Both the position numbers and the translations under genes were made by a program. This document shows, piece after piece, positions 17,858-26,436 of a DNA stretch of 64,000 nt (within the stretch, counting starts at the first letter, position 1; each line of letters starts with the position of its first letter). The DNA lies in the NCBI GenBank assembly GCA_963798655.1, contig CAWCUH010000005.1, positions 99,593-163,592 of the forward strand. The letters run 5' to 3'. This stretch comes from CAVSMC01 sp963798655 (GTDB lineage: Bacteria; Pseudomonadota; Gammaproteobacteria; Burkholderiales; Casimicrobiaceae). Under the pieces are notes generated by a model that worked only from the letters and a program-made list of their open reading frames with translations, ran no database searches and was not told the origin of the DNA.

Positions 17858-19267
17858 ATGATCACTTCTTCCGCAATGCGCAAGCTCGAGTCCGCTTTTC
17901 GGGGCGAGCTCATTCAACCCGGTGCTGCGGGTTACGACAGTGCCCGTGCCGTCTTCAATGTCTCGATCGACCGGCGTCCTGCGCTGATCGCGCGCTGCAT
18001 GGGTGCGGACGACGTGGCACGAGCGGTGGTGTTCGCACGCGAGCACAACCTGCCGCTCGCCGTACGCGGCACGGGCCACAACGTCGCCGGATATGCCGTG
18101 TGCAATGACGGCGTCGTGGTCGATCTGTCAGCGATGAAAGCCATCGCGGTCGACCCGTCGGCACGCACGGTGCGCGCGGAAGGCGGTTGCAATTGGGGCG
18201 AGGTGAATGACGCCCTGCAGCCGCATGGCCTCGCCGCCACGGGCGGCTTCGTGTCGATCACCGGCGTGGGTGGCCTGACGCTCGGCGGCGGCCTCGGCTG
18301 GCTCGTCCGCAAGCATGGACTCGCGCTCGACAACCTGCAGGACGCCGACGTCGTGCTCGCGGATGGCCGCAGCGTCAAAGCGAACAGCCGCGAGAACGAG
18401 GATCTGTTCTGGGCGATACGCGGCGGCGGAGGCAACTTTGGCGTGGTGACCTCGTTCGAATTCAAGGCGCATCCGGCAGGGACCGTGCTCGCCGGCATCG
18501 TCCTCCATCCGGCCAGTGCAGCGGCGGACGCAATCCGCAGATGGCGCGATCTCGAAGCCGTGGCGCCGGAGGAATCGACGCAAGGCGCCCTTCTGTTCCA
18601 CATGCCGGACGATCCATCGCTGCCTGCACCGATGCGCGGCGCCCCGGTTGCGGGTCTGGGTGGCGTATACGCGGGCCGCGTGGAAGAAGGCGAGAAGGTC
18701 CTGCGGCGCTTGCGCGAATACGGCCCGCCGCTGGTCGACAAGTTCGCGCCCACGCCATACAACGAGGCGCAGCGCATGGCGGACTTCCTGTGGCCGCCGG
18801 GCCTGCACAGCTACTGGAAGTCGAGCTACCTCAAGGCGCTCGACGACGCGGCCATCGAGATCGTCGTCGATCGTTTCGCCCGCGTCCCGTCACCGCGTAC
18901 CGTGATCATCCTGGAGAACTACGGCAACAGCGCGTGGAGCCGCGTGCCCGAAGCGGCGACCGCCTTCGGCCATCGCAACTGGCCGTGGAATATCGTGATC
19001 ACTTCCGGTTGGTCCGATGCGAAGGACAGCGAGCGGAACATCGCGTGGACGCGCGAGCTGCTCGATGCGCTGCGACCGTACAGCGCGCCGGGTGCGTACG
19101 TAAACTATCTCGGCGGCGACGAGGGTCCCGCCGGATTGCAGGCGGCGTATGGAACCAAGCTGGGGCGCCTCGCCGCGATCAAGGCGAAGTACGATCCGAC
19201 GAACGTGTTCCGTCTGAACCAGAATATCGCGCCCGCGCCGGTCGCGGACTCGCCGGCGATGGCCTGA
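17858..19267 (+). CDS. FAD-linked oxidoreductase with BBE domain
   Basis: 469-aa flavoprotein of the berberine-bridge-enzyme/6-hydroxynicotine-oxidase class. The PCMH FAD domain covers about residues 45-210, with RGTGHNVAGY supplying His74 for covalent FAD attachment and ITGVGGLTLGGGLGWL the FAD loop. The second covalent Cys of plant BBE is absent, so attachment would be single. The C-terminal BBE domain ends in YDPTNVFRLNQNI. GGAGG lies 9 nt upstream of the ATG at 17858. It follows the DUF2182 gene closely and is probably co-transcribed. The substrate (an alcohol, amine or sugar) is not predictable. Confidence 0.9.
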   Translation: MITSSAMRKLESAFRGELIQPGAAGYDSARAVFNVSIDRRPALIARCMGADDVARAVVFAREHNLPLAVRGTGHNVAGYAVCNDGVVVDLSAMKAIAVDPSARTVRAEGGCNWGEVNDALQPHGLAATGGFVSITGVGGLTLGGGLGWLVRKHGLALDNLQDADVVLADGRSVKANSRENEDLFWAIRGGGGNFGVVTSFEFKAHPAGTVLAGIVLHPASAAADAIRRWRDLEAVAPEESTQGALLFHMPDDPSLPAPMRGAPVAGLGGVYAGRVEEGEKVLRRLREYGPPLVDKFAPTPYNEAQRMADFLWPPGLHSYWKSSYLKALDDAAIEIVVDRFARVPSPRTVIILENYGNSAWSRVPEAATAFGHRNWPWNIVITSGWSDAKDSERNIAWTRELLDALRPYSAPGAYVNYLGGDEGPAGLQAAYGTKLGRLAAIKAKYDPTNVFRLNQNIAPAPVADSPAMA

Positions 19268-19308
19268 TCTACCGGCCGTGCCGGGTGCGCTCATCGCGCC
19301 GCTCGAGT

Positions 19309-19596
19309 CTAGCCGCGCAGCGGAAACAGCACGTCGAAGATCTCGATCCGAGGCGCACCTGCAACCTCATAGGCTACCGGGATCGTGCGCGCGAGCTCCG
19401 TTTGCTGGAACTCGCGCATCGATTGCACCGAGTCCCACAAATAGATCCCGGTGAATTCGCCTGTTTGTTGCTCGTGACCATAGTATTTCTGGACCAGCCC
19501 GGACAGCGCGCGAAAGCGCGGCGCGCGCTCCTTCATGACGCGCTGTACATCGGCAGCGGACAAGGCGCTCTTGAATTTCACGAACTGGATGACCAT
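19309..19596 (-). CDS. Small ABM/YdhR-like dimeric alpha-beta barrel protein
   Basis: 95-aa protein with the ferredoxin-like pattern of antibiotic-biosynthesis-monooxygenase/YdhR-type proteins: an N-terminal strand MVIQFVKFK, then a helix, RALSGLVQKYYGHEQQTGEFTGIYLWDSVQSMREF, and a C-terminal strand. YYGHE-x-GEFTGIYLWDS is typical of YdhR. Such proteins are heme-free monooxygenases or small-molecule binders; activity here is unproven. AAGGAG precedes the ATG. It is the second gene of the MerR-controlled operon, 39 nt after the membrane protein gene. Confidence 0.78.
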   Translation of the reverse strand: MVIQFVKFKSALSAADVQRVMKERAPRFRALSGLVQKYYGHEQQTGEFTGIYLWDSVQSMREFQQTELARTIPVAYEVAGAPRIEIFDVLFPLRG

Positions 19597-19635
19597 GACG
19601 GCATCTCCTTGCAGAACATTGTGAGAACTTTGCGC

Positions 19636-20112
19636 TCATGCGCTTTGCCGCGCCTGTAGCATCGTGTCCATCCGTCGAAATGCCCAGCGTGCGAGTACCC
19701 AGACGAGCAGAGCGAAGAGCAGGTGCAGCGCGAGCGAGGCAATCGCGAGCCTCGGGCCGACGGCGAGCCCGAGGACGCCCCAGCCGACATAGGGAAAGAA
19801 CGCCATCAGCACCAGTGCCCAAAGCGCGAGCCCCAGACCCAGCGCGCGCGCAAAGGTGATCGCATCGCGAAACAGAGCCACGTAGATGACCGACCAGAGC
19901 GTCACCCAAGCGACGTGAAAGGCGAGCCCCACGGGCAGCGGCAACTCGCGCCCCAGAAGCCTGCTCGCGAATGCGAGGCCGAGTGGCTCCGGCAGCGGCG
20001 GGACGCCGGTTTTCTGTGCCGCGAGCATGAGCGCCGAAAGGGCGACGGCGGTGGCAACGCCGATACCAAGCGCCTTCAACAATTCTTCTGACGAGAGTCG
20101 GTTCAGCTTCAT
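19636..20112 (-). CDS. Four-helix membrane protein under MerR control
   Basis: 158-aa very hydrophobic protein with four predicted membrane helices and short loops; I do not recognise a named family. It is the first gene downstream of the MerR-type promoter at 20137-20166 and starts about 18 nt after the predicted transcription start. It carries no Cys, which argues against a MerT-like mercury transporter, and I see no metal-binding motif. Neighbours are the YdhR-like gene on the same strand and the divergent MerR regulator. Confidence 0.7.
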   Translation of the reverse strand: MKLNRLSSEELLKALGIGVATAVALSALMLAAQKTGVPPLPEPLGLAFASRLLGRELPLPVGLAFHVAWVTLWSVIYVALFRDAITFARALGLGLALWALVLMAFFPYVGWGVLGLAVGPRLAIASLALHLLFALLVWVLARWAFRRMDTMLQARQSA

Positions 20113-20136
20113 GGGAACCCCCGACGAGTGACTAAA

Positions 20137-20166
20137 GCCTAACCTCTGTACCGTGGTACGAGGTCA
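20137..20166 (-). promoter_or_regulatory. MerR-type promoter/operator
   Basis: Read on the minus strand: -35 TTGACC (20161-20166), a 19-bp spacer (20142 and 20143 are its edge), and -10 TTAGGC or TAGGCT (20136-20142). The over-long spacer contains dyads ACCTC/GAGGT and GTACC/GGTAC, almost the same layout as the mer promoter. MerR proteins activate such promoters by twisting the spacer. It drives the minus-strand membrane gene, and the regulator itself lies 7 nt away on the other strand. Confidence 0.8.
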
Positions 20167-20172
20167 ACCCTG

Positions 20173-20601
20173 ATGGGCACTCATTTTTTGACGATAGGAG
20201 GCGTGGCGCGAGAGGCCGGTGTCAATGTCGAAACCATCCGCTATTACCAGCGCCGCGGGCTGCTTGCGGTGCCGCCGCTCCCGCTGGGCGGGACGCGCCA
20301 CTACGGTGAGGCGGTGGTGAAGCGCATCCGCTTCATCAAGCGGGCGCAGGGCCTGGGGTTTTCCCTCAACGAAATCGCCGGGCTCCTCGACGTCGCGGAC
20401 GGCCGCAGCTGTTCGACTGCCTGCGGCGCTGCCGAGCGCAAGCTCTGCGAGATCGAGCGACGCATCGACGATCTTCGCATGATGCACGCGGAGCTCAGCC
20501 GGTTAGTCCGCGGCTGTCACATCGACGCGCCCTGCCCGATCGTCGAAGAGCTGGCGGATGACACATTGATACGTCCTGACCGCTCGCGGCATCCGATGTG
20601 A
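20173..20601 (+). CDS. MerR-family regulator, MerR (Hg)-like cysteine pattern
   Basis: 142-aa regulator, the length of mercuric MerR. The N-terminal winged helix (LTIGGVAREAGVNVETIRYYQRRGLL) is followed by the dimerisation helix. Cys80, Cys115 and Cys121 fall where Tn501 MerR has its metal ligands Cys82, Cys117 and Cys126; extra Cys84 and Cys92 are present. The loop C-HIDAPC is two to three residues shorter than in MerR, so metal preference may differ (thiophilic metal or redox signal). It is divergent from, and almost certainly controls, the operon starting at 20112. No mer transport or reductase genes lie nearby. Confidence 0.9.
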   Translation: MGTHFLTIGGVAREAGVNVETIRYYQRRGLLAVPPLPLGGTRHYGEAVVKRIRFIKRAQGLGFSLNEIAGLLDVADGRSCSTACGAAERKLCEIERRIDDLRMMHAELSRLVRGCHIDAPCPIVEELADDTLIRPDRSRHPM

Positions 20602-20862
20602 AGCGACTGCCCCATCATCGCGCGGAGCGCCGCTTGCTGAACGGCTTCCGCCCGGTGTCGGATGGGCGTGCACGGTTCCGGCAACCGCTTCGAGCCGCGC
20701 GCCCCTCTGGATCGAATGCGAGAACGTCTTGCACAGCTCGCAAACGGCAATGCCGAATCCGCTGCTTCCCAGCAGTCCGATCTAGGCCGCGTTTCGTGGC
20801 GCTGGAAATCGTGCCCTGCGCCGTGTAGCGTGAGGGCACAAAACTCGCCGATGGGGGACGCC

Positions 20863-21309
20863 ATGGACAGGGATGCCGCGCTTCGTACGCTCAATCGCAT
20901 CATGGAGCTCGAGCTCGCCGGCGTGGTTCGCTACACGCACTACGCGCTGATGGTGTACGGATACAATCGCATTCCCATCGTATCGTGGCTGCAGAAGAAC
21001 GCCGGGGAGTCGTTGACGCATGCGCGCGCGGCCGGAGAGCTCGTCACCTGGCTCGGCGGGCACCCGTCCCTCTCGATCGGTCCACTGCTCGAATCTCACC
21101 AGCACGATATCGGCGACATTCTGCGCGAATCGCTCGCGCACGAGCGCGAGGCGCTGGACGCCTATCACTCGCTGCTCACGCTCGCGCGCGACCAGGATGT
21201 GCGCCTCGAAGAATTCGCGCGCGACATGATCGCGCAGGAGGTCGCGCATCAGGACGAAGTGAACAAGATGCTGCGCCGGCCCGGCCAGACGGAAGCGTTT
21301 GCCACCTGA
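20863..21309 (+). CDS. Ferritin-like (bacterioferritin-type) iron protein
   Basis: 148-aa four-helix protein of the ferritin-like superfamily. Acidic and His residues fall at ferroxidase positions: E17 in the first helix, E49 with H53, E94, and E126-x2-H129. The second motif is E-x3-H rather than the ExxH of classical bacterioferritin, and the haem-ligand Met is not at the usual position, so it may be a divergent member. Start at 20863 with GGGGGA just upstream; a second ATG lies at 20851. It is followed 54 nt later by the tcuA-like gene; a shared transcript is possible. Confidence 0.82.
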   Translation: MDRDAALRTLNRIMELELAGVVRYTHYALMVYGYNRIPIVSWLQKNAGESLTHARAAGELVTWLGGHPSLSIGPLLESHQHDIGDILRESLAHEREALDAYHSLLTLARDQDVRLEEFARDMIAQEVAHQDEVNKMLRRPGQTEAFAT

Positions 21310-21363
21310 GCAGTCGCTCGACGGGCGAAGCGCCGATGCGATGGAGGCATGGAGACTTTGAAC

Positions 21364-22767
21364 ATGACCGATGTGTTGGTCGTCGGCGGCGGCAATGCGG
21401 CCTTGTGCGCCGCACTGATGGCGCGCGAGGCGGGCGCCACGGTGATGCTGCTCGAAGCATCGCCGCGCGAATGGCGCGGCGGCAACTCGCAGCACACGCG
21501 CAACCTGCGGTGCATGCATGACGGCCCGCAGGATGTGCTCGTCGACGCGTACCCGGAGGAAGAGTTCTGGCAGGACCTGCTGAAGGTCACGGGCGGCGCG
21601 ACCGACGAAAAGCTCGCGCGCCTCGTGATCCGGGCTTCGTCCGACTGTCGGCCGTGGATGCGTCGCCACGGCGTTCGCTTCCAGCCCTCGCTGTCCGGTG
21701 CCCTGCACACGGCGCGCACCAACGCCTTTTTCATGGGTGGCGGCAAGGCGCTCGTCAACGCCTACTACCGCAGCGCCGAGCGGCTCGGCGTTCGCATGCG
21801 CTACGACACGCCGGTCGACCGGCTTGAGTTGCGCGACGGCGTCTTCGTCGCGGCCCTTTCGGGAGAGGAGCGGATCGAAGCGCGCAGCTGCGTGCTTGCC
21901 GCCGGCGGCTTCGAGTCGAATCGGGAGTGGCTGCGCGAGGCATGGGGCGTCGACGAGCGAGGCGAGTGTCCCGCCGACAACTTCCTGATCCGCGGAACGC
22001 GCTTCAACACCGGCGCGCTGTTGCGCTTCATGATCGACGCCGGCGCGGACACGATCGGTGACCCGACTCAGGCTCACATGGTCGCAATCGACGCGCGCGC
22101 GCCGCTGTACGACGGCGGCATCTGCACGCGCATCGACTGCGTGTCGCTCGGTGTCGTGCTGAATCGTGACGCCGAGCGCTTCTACGACGAAGGCGAGGAC
22201 TTCTGGCCCAAGCGCTATGCGATCTGGGGCCGTCTGGTCGCGCAGCAGCCCGGACAGATCGCGTATTCGATCATCGACGCGAAGGCGGTGGGTCGATTCA
22301 TGCCGCCGGTGTTTCCGGGCATGAAAACCGACACGCTGCCAGAGCTCGCCCGCGGTCTGGCTTTGGACGAAGCGCGTTTCATGCAGACGCTCAATGGGTA
22401 CAACGCCGCGTGCCGCTGCGGCACCTTCGACCACACGGCACTCGACGACTGCACGACGATCGGATTGATCCCCGCGAAAACGCATTGGGCGCGCCCGATC
22501 GACACGCCGCCGTTCTATGGCTACGCACTACGACCCGGCGTCACTTTCACGTATCTGGGACTGCGGGTCGACGAAACGGCTGCGGTGCGCTTCGCCGGCC
22601 GTCCAAGCCCGAATCTCTTCGTCGCCGGCGAAATGATGGCCGGCAACGTGCTCGGCAAGGGCTACACCGCAGGCGTCGGCATGAGCATCGGCACCGCATT
22701 CGGCCGCATCGCCGGCACGCAGGCCGCGCTGGCGGCGCTGAACGAGCACGGTCGTGCAGCGGCCTGA
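21364..22767 (+). CDS. tcuA: FAD-dependent tricarballylate dehydrogenase (TcuA)
   Basis: 467-aa flavoprotein of the fumarate-reductase/succinate-dehydrogenase flavin family. The N-terminal dinucleotide motif is VVGGGNAALCAAL; HTRNLRCMHDG near residue 50 and GEMMAGNVLGKGYTAGVGMSIG near residue 430 are typical of TcuA. TcuA oxidises tricarballylate to cis-aconitate and passes electrons to TcuB. The start at 21364 has GGAG 9 nt upstream, better placed than an ATG at 21349. Its 3' end overlaps tcuB by 14 nt. In Salmonella the operon also has a transporter (tcuC) and regulator (tcuR); neither is adjacent here. Confidence 0.9.
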   Translation: MTDVLVVGGGNAALCAALMAREAGATVMLLEASPREWRGGNSQHTRNLRCMHDGPQDVLVDAYPEEEFWQDLLKVTGGATDEKLARLVIRASSDCRPWMRRHGVRFQPSLSGALHTARTNAFFMGGGKALVNAYYRSAERLGVRMRYDTPVDRLELRDGVFVAALSGEERIEARSCVLAAGGFESNREWLREAWGVDERGECPADNFLIRGTRFNTGALLRFMIDAGADTIGDPTQAHMVAIDARAPLYDGGICTRIDCVSLGVVLNRDAERFYDEGEDFWPKRYAIWGRLVAQQPGQIAYSIIDAKAVGRFMPPVFPGMKTDTLPELARGLALDEARFMQTLNGYNAACRCGTFDHTALDDCTTIGLIPAKTHWARPIDTPPFYGYALRPGVTFTYLGLRVDETAAVRFAGRPSPNLFVAGEMMAGNVLGKGYTAGVGMSIGTAFGRIAGTQAALAALNEHGRAAA

Positions 22768-23935
22768 GGCGCTCGCGCGCGAAGCCGCTGCGCTGGCGCG
22801 AGGCAGCGCGGGGTCGAATGCGGTGGCAACGCGAGCATTGACGGGCAATGAAGCCGAAGTCGAGCGCGTCCTCGCGATCTGCAATGCATGCCGTTACTGC
22901 GAGGGATTCTGCGCGGTGTTTCCGGCGATGACGCGCCGTCTCGAGTTCGGCAAGGCCGACATCAACTATCTCGCCAATCTGTGTCACAACTGCGGCGCAT
23001 GCCTGCACGCGTGCCAGTACGCGCCGCCGCACGAATTCGCCGTCAACGTACCCCAGGCGATGGCCAGGGTACGGCGGGAAACGTACTCGGAATACGCGTG
23101 GCCGCCGGCGATGGGGAAGCTCTACAGGCGGAACGGCCTGACGTTGGCGGTGGCGCTGACCGCCGCGCTCGCGCTCTTTCTGTTCGTTGCCGCAGCGACC
23201 AATGGTTCACTGTGGAGCGCAAAGGAAGGCAGCTTCTACGCAATCTTTCCGCACAACCTGATGGTGGCGCTGTTCACCCCCGTCTTTCTTTTCGCCGTAT
23301 TCGCCTTGGCAATCGGTGTTCGCCGCTTCTGGCGCGATCAGCGTCCTGCGCCGGCGTCACGCGATGCAGTGGAGGAAACCGTACGCGACGCGCTTCGCCT
23401 CAAGTACCTCGACGGCGGCCACGGCGATGGCTGCAACGACGAGGACGACCGGTTCACGCAGCGGCGTCGGCTCTTTCACCACCTGACCTTCTACGGCTTC
23501 GTCCTGTGCTTTGCAGCGACCAGCGTCGCCACGCTCTATCACTACCTGCTCGCGTGGCCCGCTCCGTACGACTACCGCAGTCTTCCCAAGCTGCTCGGAA
23601 TTGTCGGCGGCATCGCGCTCGTCGTCGGCACCGGCGGGCTGTTCCGGCTGAACTTGCGCCGCCATCCCTTGCCGCAGGACCCGGCACAACGACCGATGGA
23701 CCGCGGATTCATCGCCCTTCTCTTTCTCACCGCAGCGAGCGGCCTCGCACTCATGCTGATCAAGCATACCGCCGCGCTGCCGGTCGCCGTGTCCGTGCAC
23801 CTCGGTGCAGTGATGGCGCTGTTCGCGACGCTGCCGTACAGCAAGTTTGCGCACGGCGTCTACCGCAGCGCGGCGCTGCTGAAGTGGTCGATCGAGCGCC
23901 GCCAGCCGAACAAGCTGCAGCTCGCCGACGAGTAA
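22754..23935 (+). CDS. tcuB: Tricarballylate utilisation electron-transfer protein (TcuB)
   Basis: 393-aa protein that reoxidises TcuA and transfers electrons into the membrane. An N-terminal soluble domain carries two 4Fe-4S motifs (C43-x2-C46-x2-C49-x3-C53 and C77-x2-C80-x2-C83-x3-C87). It is followed by about six membrane helices with His residues for a b-type haem. GTG start at 22754 inside the end of tcuA shows translational coupling. Length matches the TcuB/CitB family. The pair could act on tricarballylate, or on citrate-related acids as CitB homologues have been named. Confidence 0.9.
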   Translation: MQRPEALAREAAALARGSAGSNAVATRALTGNEAEVERVLAICNACRYCEGFCAVFPAMTRRLEFGKADINYLANLCHNCGACLHACQYAPPHEFAVNVPQAMARVRRETYSEYAWPPAMGKLYRRNGLTLAVALTAALALFLFVAAATNGSLWSAKEGSFYAIFPHNLMVALFTPVFLFAVFALAIGVRRFWRDQRPAPASRDAVEETVRDALRLKYLDGGHGDGCNDEDDRFTQRRRLFHHLTFYGFVLCFAATSVATLYHYLLAWPAPYDYRSLPKLLGIVGGIALVVGTGGLFRLNLRRHPLPQDPAQRPMDRGFIALLFLTAASGLALMLIKHTAALPVAVSVHLGAVMALFATLPYSKFAHGVYRSAALLKWSIERRQPNKLQLADE

Positions 23936-23992
23936 CTGCCATGACCAGTGCCGCATGGACCTGGAACCATCGGCCGCATCGATAGCGATCCG

Positions 23993-24021
23993 TTTACTTT
24001 TGTCCGCGACCGCGTTGTAAT
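23993..24021 (+). promoter_or_regulatory. sigma70-like promoter for the periplasmic protein gene
   Basis: TTTACT (23993-23998), 17-bp spacer, TGTAAT (24016-24021). The predicted start of transcription lies about 15 nt before the GTG at 24043, giving a very short leader that contains only the GGAGGAG ribosome-binding site. Confidence 0.5.
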
Positions 24022-24042
24022 GATGCCGATGAGGAGGAGTCC

Positions 24043-24525
24043 GTGAACAAGCTCGCCATCGTATCGGCATCGGCGATCACAATGCTCGCCGCCGGGCTCG
24101 TGCTCGCGCACGGCGATCACAAATCGGAGCACGGCGGCAACGTCGGCCGAGGCAGCGACGAGATCGTCGTCGAATTCGTCATGGAGAAGGGAACGCTCAA
24201 ACTCTACGTCCACGACGATGCCGGCAATCCGATCGAGACCGGCAAAGTCGAGGGAACGCTGACCGTCATCTCGCCTCGGCATCCCGCCCAACAGGTGAAA
24301 CTGGTCGCGGACGGCGAGCATCGATTGAGCGCGCCGGGCGTCGTCCCGGTCCAGGGAGACCGCTTGAGGGCGCTGATCACGCTTCCCAGCGGCGAAGAGC
24401 TCGAGTCGGTGGCATCGTTCGCTCAAGACAATCGCCAAAAGGCGAGACGGTCTGGCTCCGCGCCTCCTTCGCCATCCGGCAGCGTCGCCGCAACGAATTC
24501 GAAGCAATCGCGGCCGGGCCAATGA
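24043..24525 (+). CDS. Secreted hypothetical protein with His-rich N terminus
   Basis: 160-aa protein starting with GTG after a strong AGGAGGAG site. Residues 1-22 form a signal peptide (cut after LVLA). The mature N terminus is HGDHKSEHGG, a His/Asp-rich, probably metal-binding tail, followed by a beta-sandwich-like domain (EIVVEFVMEKGTLKLYVHDDAGNPI) and a Ser/Pro-rich tail. Similar segments occur in periplasmic parts of heavy-metal efflux systems, but there are no efflux genes here. Function is unknown; a periplasmic metal-binding role is inference from the His tail. Confidence 0.65.
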   Translation: MNKLAIVSASAITMLAAGLVLAHGDHKSEHGGNVGRGSDEIVVEFVMEKGTLKLYVHDDAGNPIETGKVEGTLTVISPRHPAQQVKLVADGEHRLSAPGVVPVQGDRLRALITLPSGEELESVASFAQDNRQKARRSGSAPPSPSGSVAATNSKQSRPGQ

Positions 24526-24588
24526 CGCTCGCGAAACGCATCGACTGCCGATGCGTTCGAGGCGCGTCGAGACGACTTGGCGCCGCCC

Positions 24589-24621
24589 AAAAAAACGGCT
24601 CGATGCGTGGCGCATCGAGCC
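24589..24621 (-). terminator. Rho-independent terminator
   Basis: Perfect 11-bp inverted repeat GGCTCGATGCG / CGCATCGAGCC with a 3-nt loop (24597-24621), followed on the minus strand by seven T (24589-24595). It ends the minus-strand transcript of the LVIVD-type protein gene. Confidence 0.9.
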
Positions 24622-24703
24622 GATCCATTGTGCAGTGACGACGCTCAAGCCTTAGAGATCGGATGGCTCCCGCGCTGCTGCGTTCGGCCTTTGTGAGGTG
24701 CTG

Positions 24704-26368
24704 TCACTGGATGGGCGGACAGGAGCCATTGGAGTTGACGATCAATTGTGCGCATCCGGTCAGCTGCAGGATGTCCATGCCGGCGCCGTTACGGTCGACG
24801 ACGTACATGTAGCCGCGATTGTCGACCTCGACGTTGTTGGTCATGTAGCCGTCCGGATCCGTGTTGGCGTTCGCTTCCGGAACGTAGAACGCGACCTGCG
24901 ACGGCGACTGCGGCTCGCGGATGTCGTAGATGCGAAGGCCGCCGTTGAAATACGCGATCGCCGTCAGCTTGCCGTACATCGGATTGCTGAAGTTCTCCTC
25001 GCTGGAGTGGACGCCGAACCGCGCGCCGCGAGCACAGTAGTTGCCGCGCGGATATCGTTCGCCGAAGCGCGGATCCACCATCAACGTCGCGAGACCCATC
25101 GGCCCCTGGTAGGGGTCGTGCTCCACGCGCGTGCCGGGTGGCGCCGTCATCGAGTTTTCGACCGTCACGTCGACGACGAAGCTCCAGTGCGGCGCCTCGT
25201 TGCAGCGACCGCCAACACCGTCGGCCGTTGCTTCCGATGAGAGAATCACGACGTCACGCGTCTGGAACTCGTTGAACTTCTCGTAGCTCTTCGGCTTCAA
25301 TCCGAACACGGGCATCGACGTGTGACCGCCTTGATCGGGCGACATCAGGTAGTAACCGACGGTCGGCGAGTCCGGCCCGATCAACTCCGCCTCGGTCGGA
25401 GCGTACGCGCTGTCAGCGGTCGCCGGCACCCACGTTCCCCCGTAGGCAGCAGGAAGCAGCTTCTTGCGGTCGATGATGGTCATCACGCCGTCGTCACCCA
25501 CGCCCCACGCCGCGTAGATGCGGTTGCCGATGACATCCTGGCCGCGGGCGAGATTTTGCGATGCATTCGGGTGGTCGTGCGCGGAAATCGGGCCATGCAG
25601 CGAGTTGGGTATCGTACCCGTTCCGCCCGGCTGTCCACCCGGCAGGCCGAACGTGCGGATGTGGATCGGCTCCGCGTTGGGATTGCTCCAGTCGTAGACG
25701 AGGAACGCCTGCGATTGGCGCCATAGCGGAAGACCGCCCGGCGTGCTCGCGGCGTTGTTGCTGCCCGGGGCGTACATGATGCCCGTGCTGCACTCCCACC
25801 AATCCTTGTGCGTCGAGCGGATGTTGCGAAGCGCCGACGTCATCACCGGTGCCGAAACATCGGTGACGTCCCACACTTCGTAGCCCGCCGAAGCGCCCCC
25901 CTGCACGTTGCGCAACAGGTAGACTTTGCCGGCGGTGCCGCCGGGGAGCTGCGAGCCGAGACACATGCGCGCCATTTGCGACTGGCCTCCCGGCGGCGAC
26001 GGGATCAGGAACTTCTCGACCGGGTTCGCGGGATCGGTGACGTCGATGATCATCGTCCCGTTGTTTTCGCATGCGCCGCCGTGCAACGGATTGGGCAGCG
26101 TGTTGTTGGGGCAGGCGCCGACCAGCCCGCGCGGGTTGCCGCTGTGCATGCCGACGAACAGGATCGTGCGACCGTCCGGGTACTGGATCACGTTCGGCTG
26201 ATAGCTGGGACGACCCTGCAAGTCGGTGTGCCCCGTCCGATTGATGTTCTTCCTCTCGGCGCTCTGCGTCACCGCAGCCAGCGCGCTTCCAGCCAGCAAA
26301 GCGAGTGCGACGGCGCCTGCCAGCGCCGCAACCCGCATTTCGCTACCCTTAACCGATGATGCGTCCAT
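24704..26368 (-). CDS. Secreted LVIVD-repeat/beta-propeller-like protein
   Basis: 554-aa exported protein. Residues 15-35 (MRVAALAGAVALALLAGSALA) form the signal peptide core. The body has repeated beta-propeller-like units of the LVIVD type (TMIIDVTDPANPVEKF, YEVWDVTDVSAPVMTSAL, LRIYDIREPQSPSQVAFY). Cys residues that could form disulfides are present, for example the final CAQLIVNSNGSC. The ATG at 26368 has AAGGAGGAG just upstream. It lies 68 nt after the DUF4124-type gene and its transcript ends at the hairpin at 24597. No enzymatic function can be assigned. Confidence 0.78.
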   Translation of the reverse strand: MDASSVKGSEMRVAALAGAVALALLAGSALAAVTQSAERKNINRTGHTDLQGRPSYQPNVIQYPDGRTILFVGMHSGNPRGLVGACPNNTLPNPLHGGACENNGTMIIDVTDPANPVEKFLIPSPPGGQSQMARMCLGSQLPGGTAGKVYLLRNVQGGASAGYEVWDVTDVSAPVMTSALRNIRSTHKDWWECSTGIMYAPGSNNAASTPGGLPLWRQSQAFLVYDWSNPNAEPIHIRTFGLPGGQPGGTGTIPNSLHGPISAHDHPNASQNLARGQDVIGNRIYAAWGVGDDGVMTIIDRKKLLPAAYGGTWVPATADSAYAPTEAELIGPDSPTVGYYLMSPDQGGHTSMPVFGLKPKSYEKFNEFQTRDVVILSSEATADGVGGRCNEAPHWSFVVDVTVENSMTAPPGTRVEHDPYQGPMGLATLMVDPRFGERYPRGNYCARGARFGVHSSEENFSNPMYGKLTAIAYFNGGLRIYDIREPQSPSQVAFYVPEANANTDPDGYMTNNVEVDNRGYMYVVDRNGAGMDILQLTGCAQLIVNSNGSCPPIQ

Positions 26369-26436
26369 TCGCTCCTCCTTCATTGATCCGCGATCGCTGC
26401 AAAACGTCCTTGCGTCGTAGCGACGAGCCCGACCCC

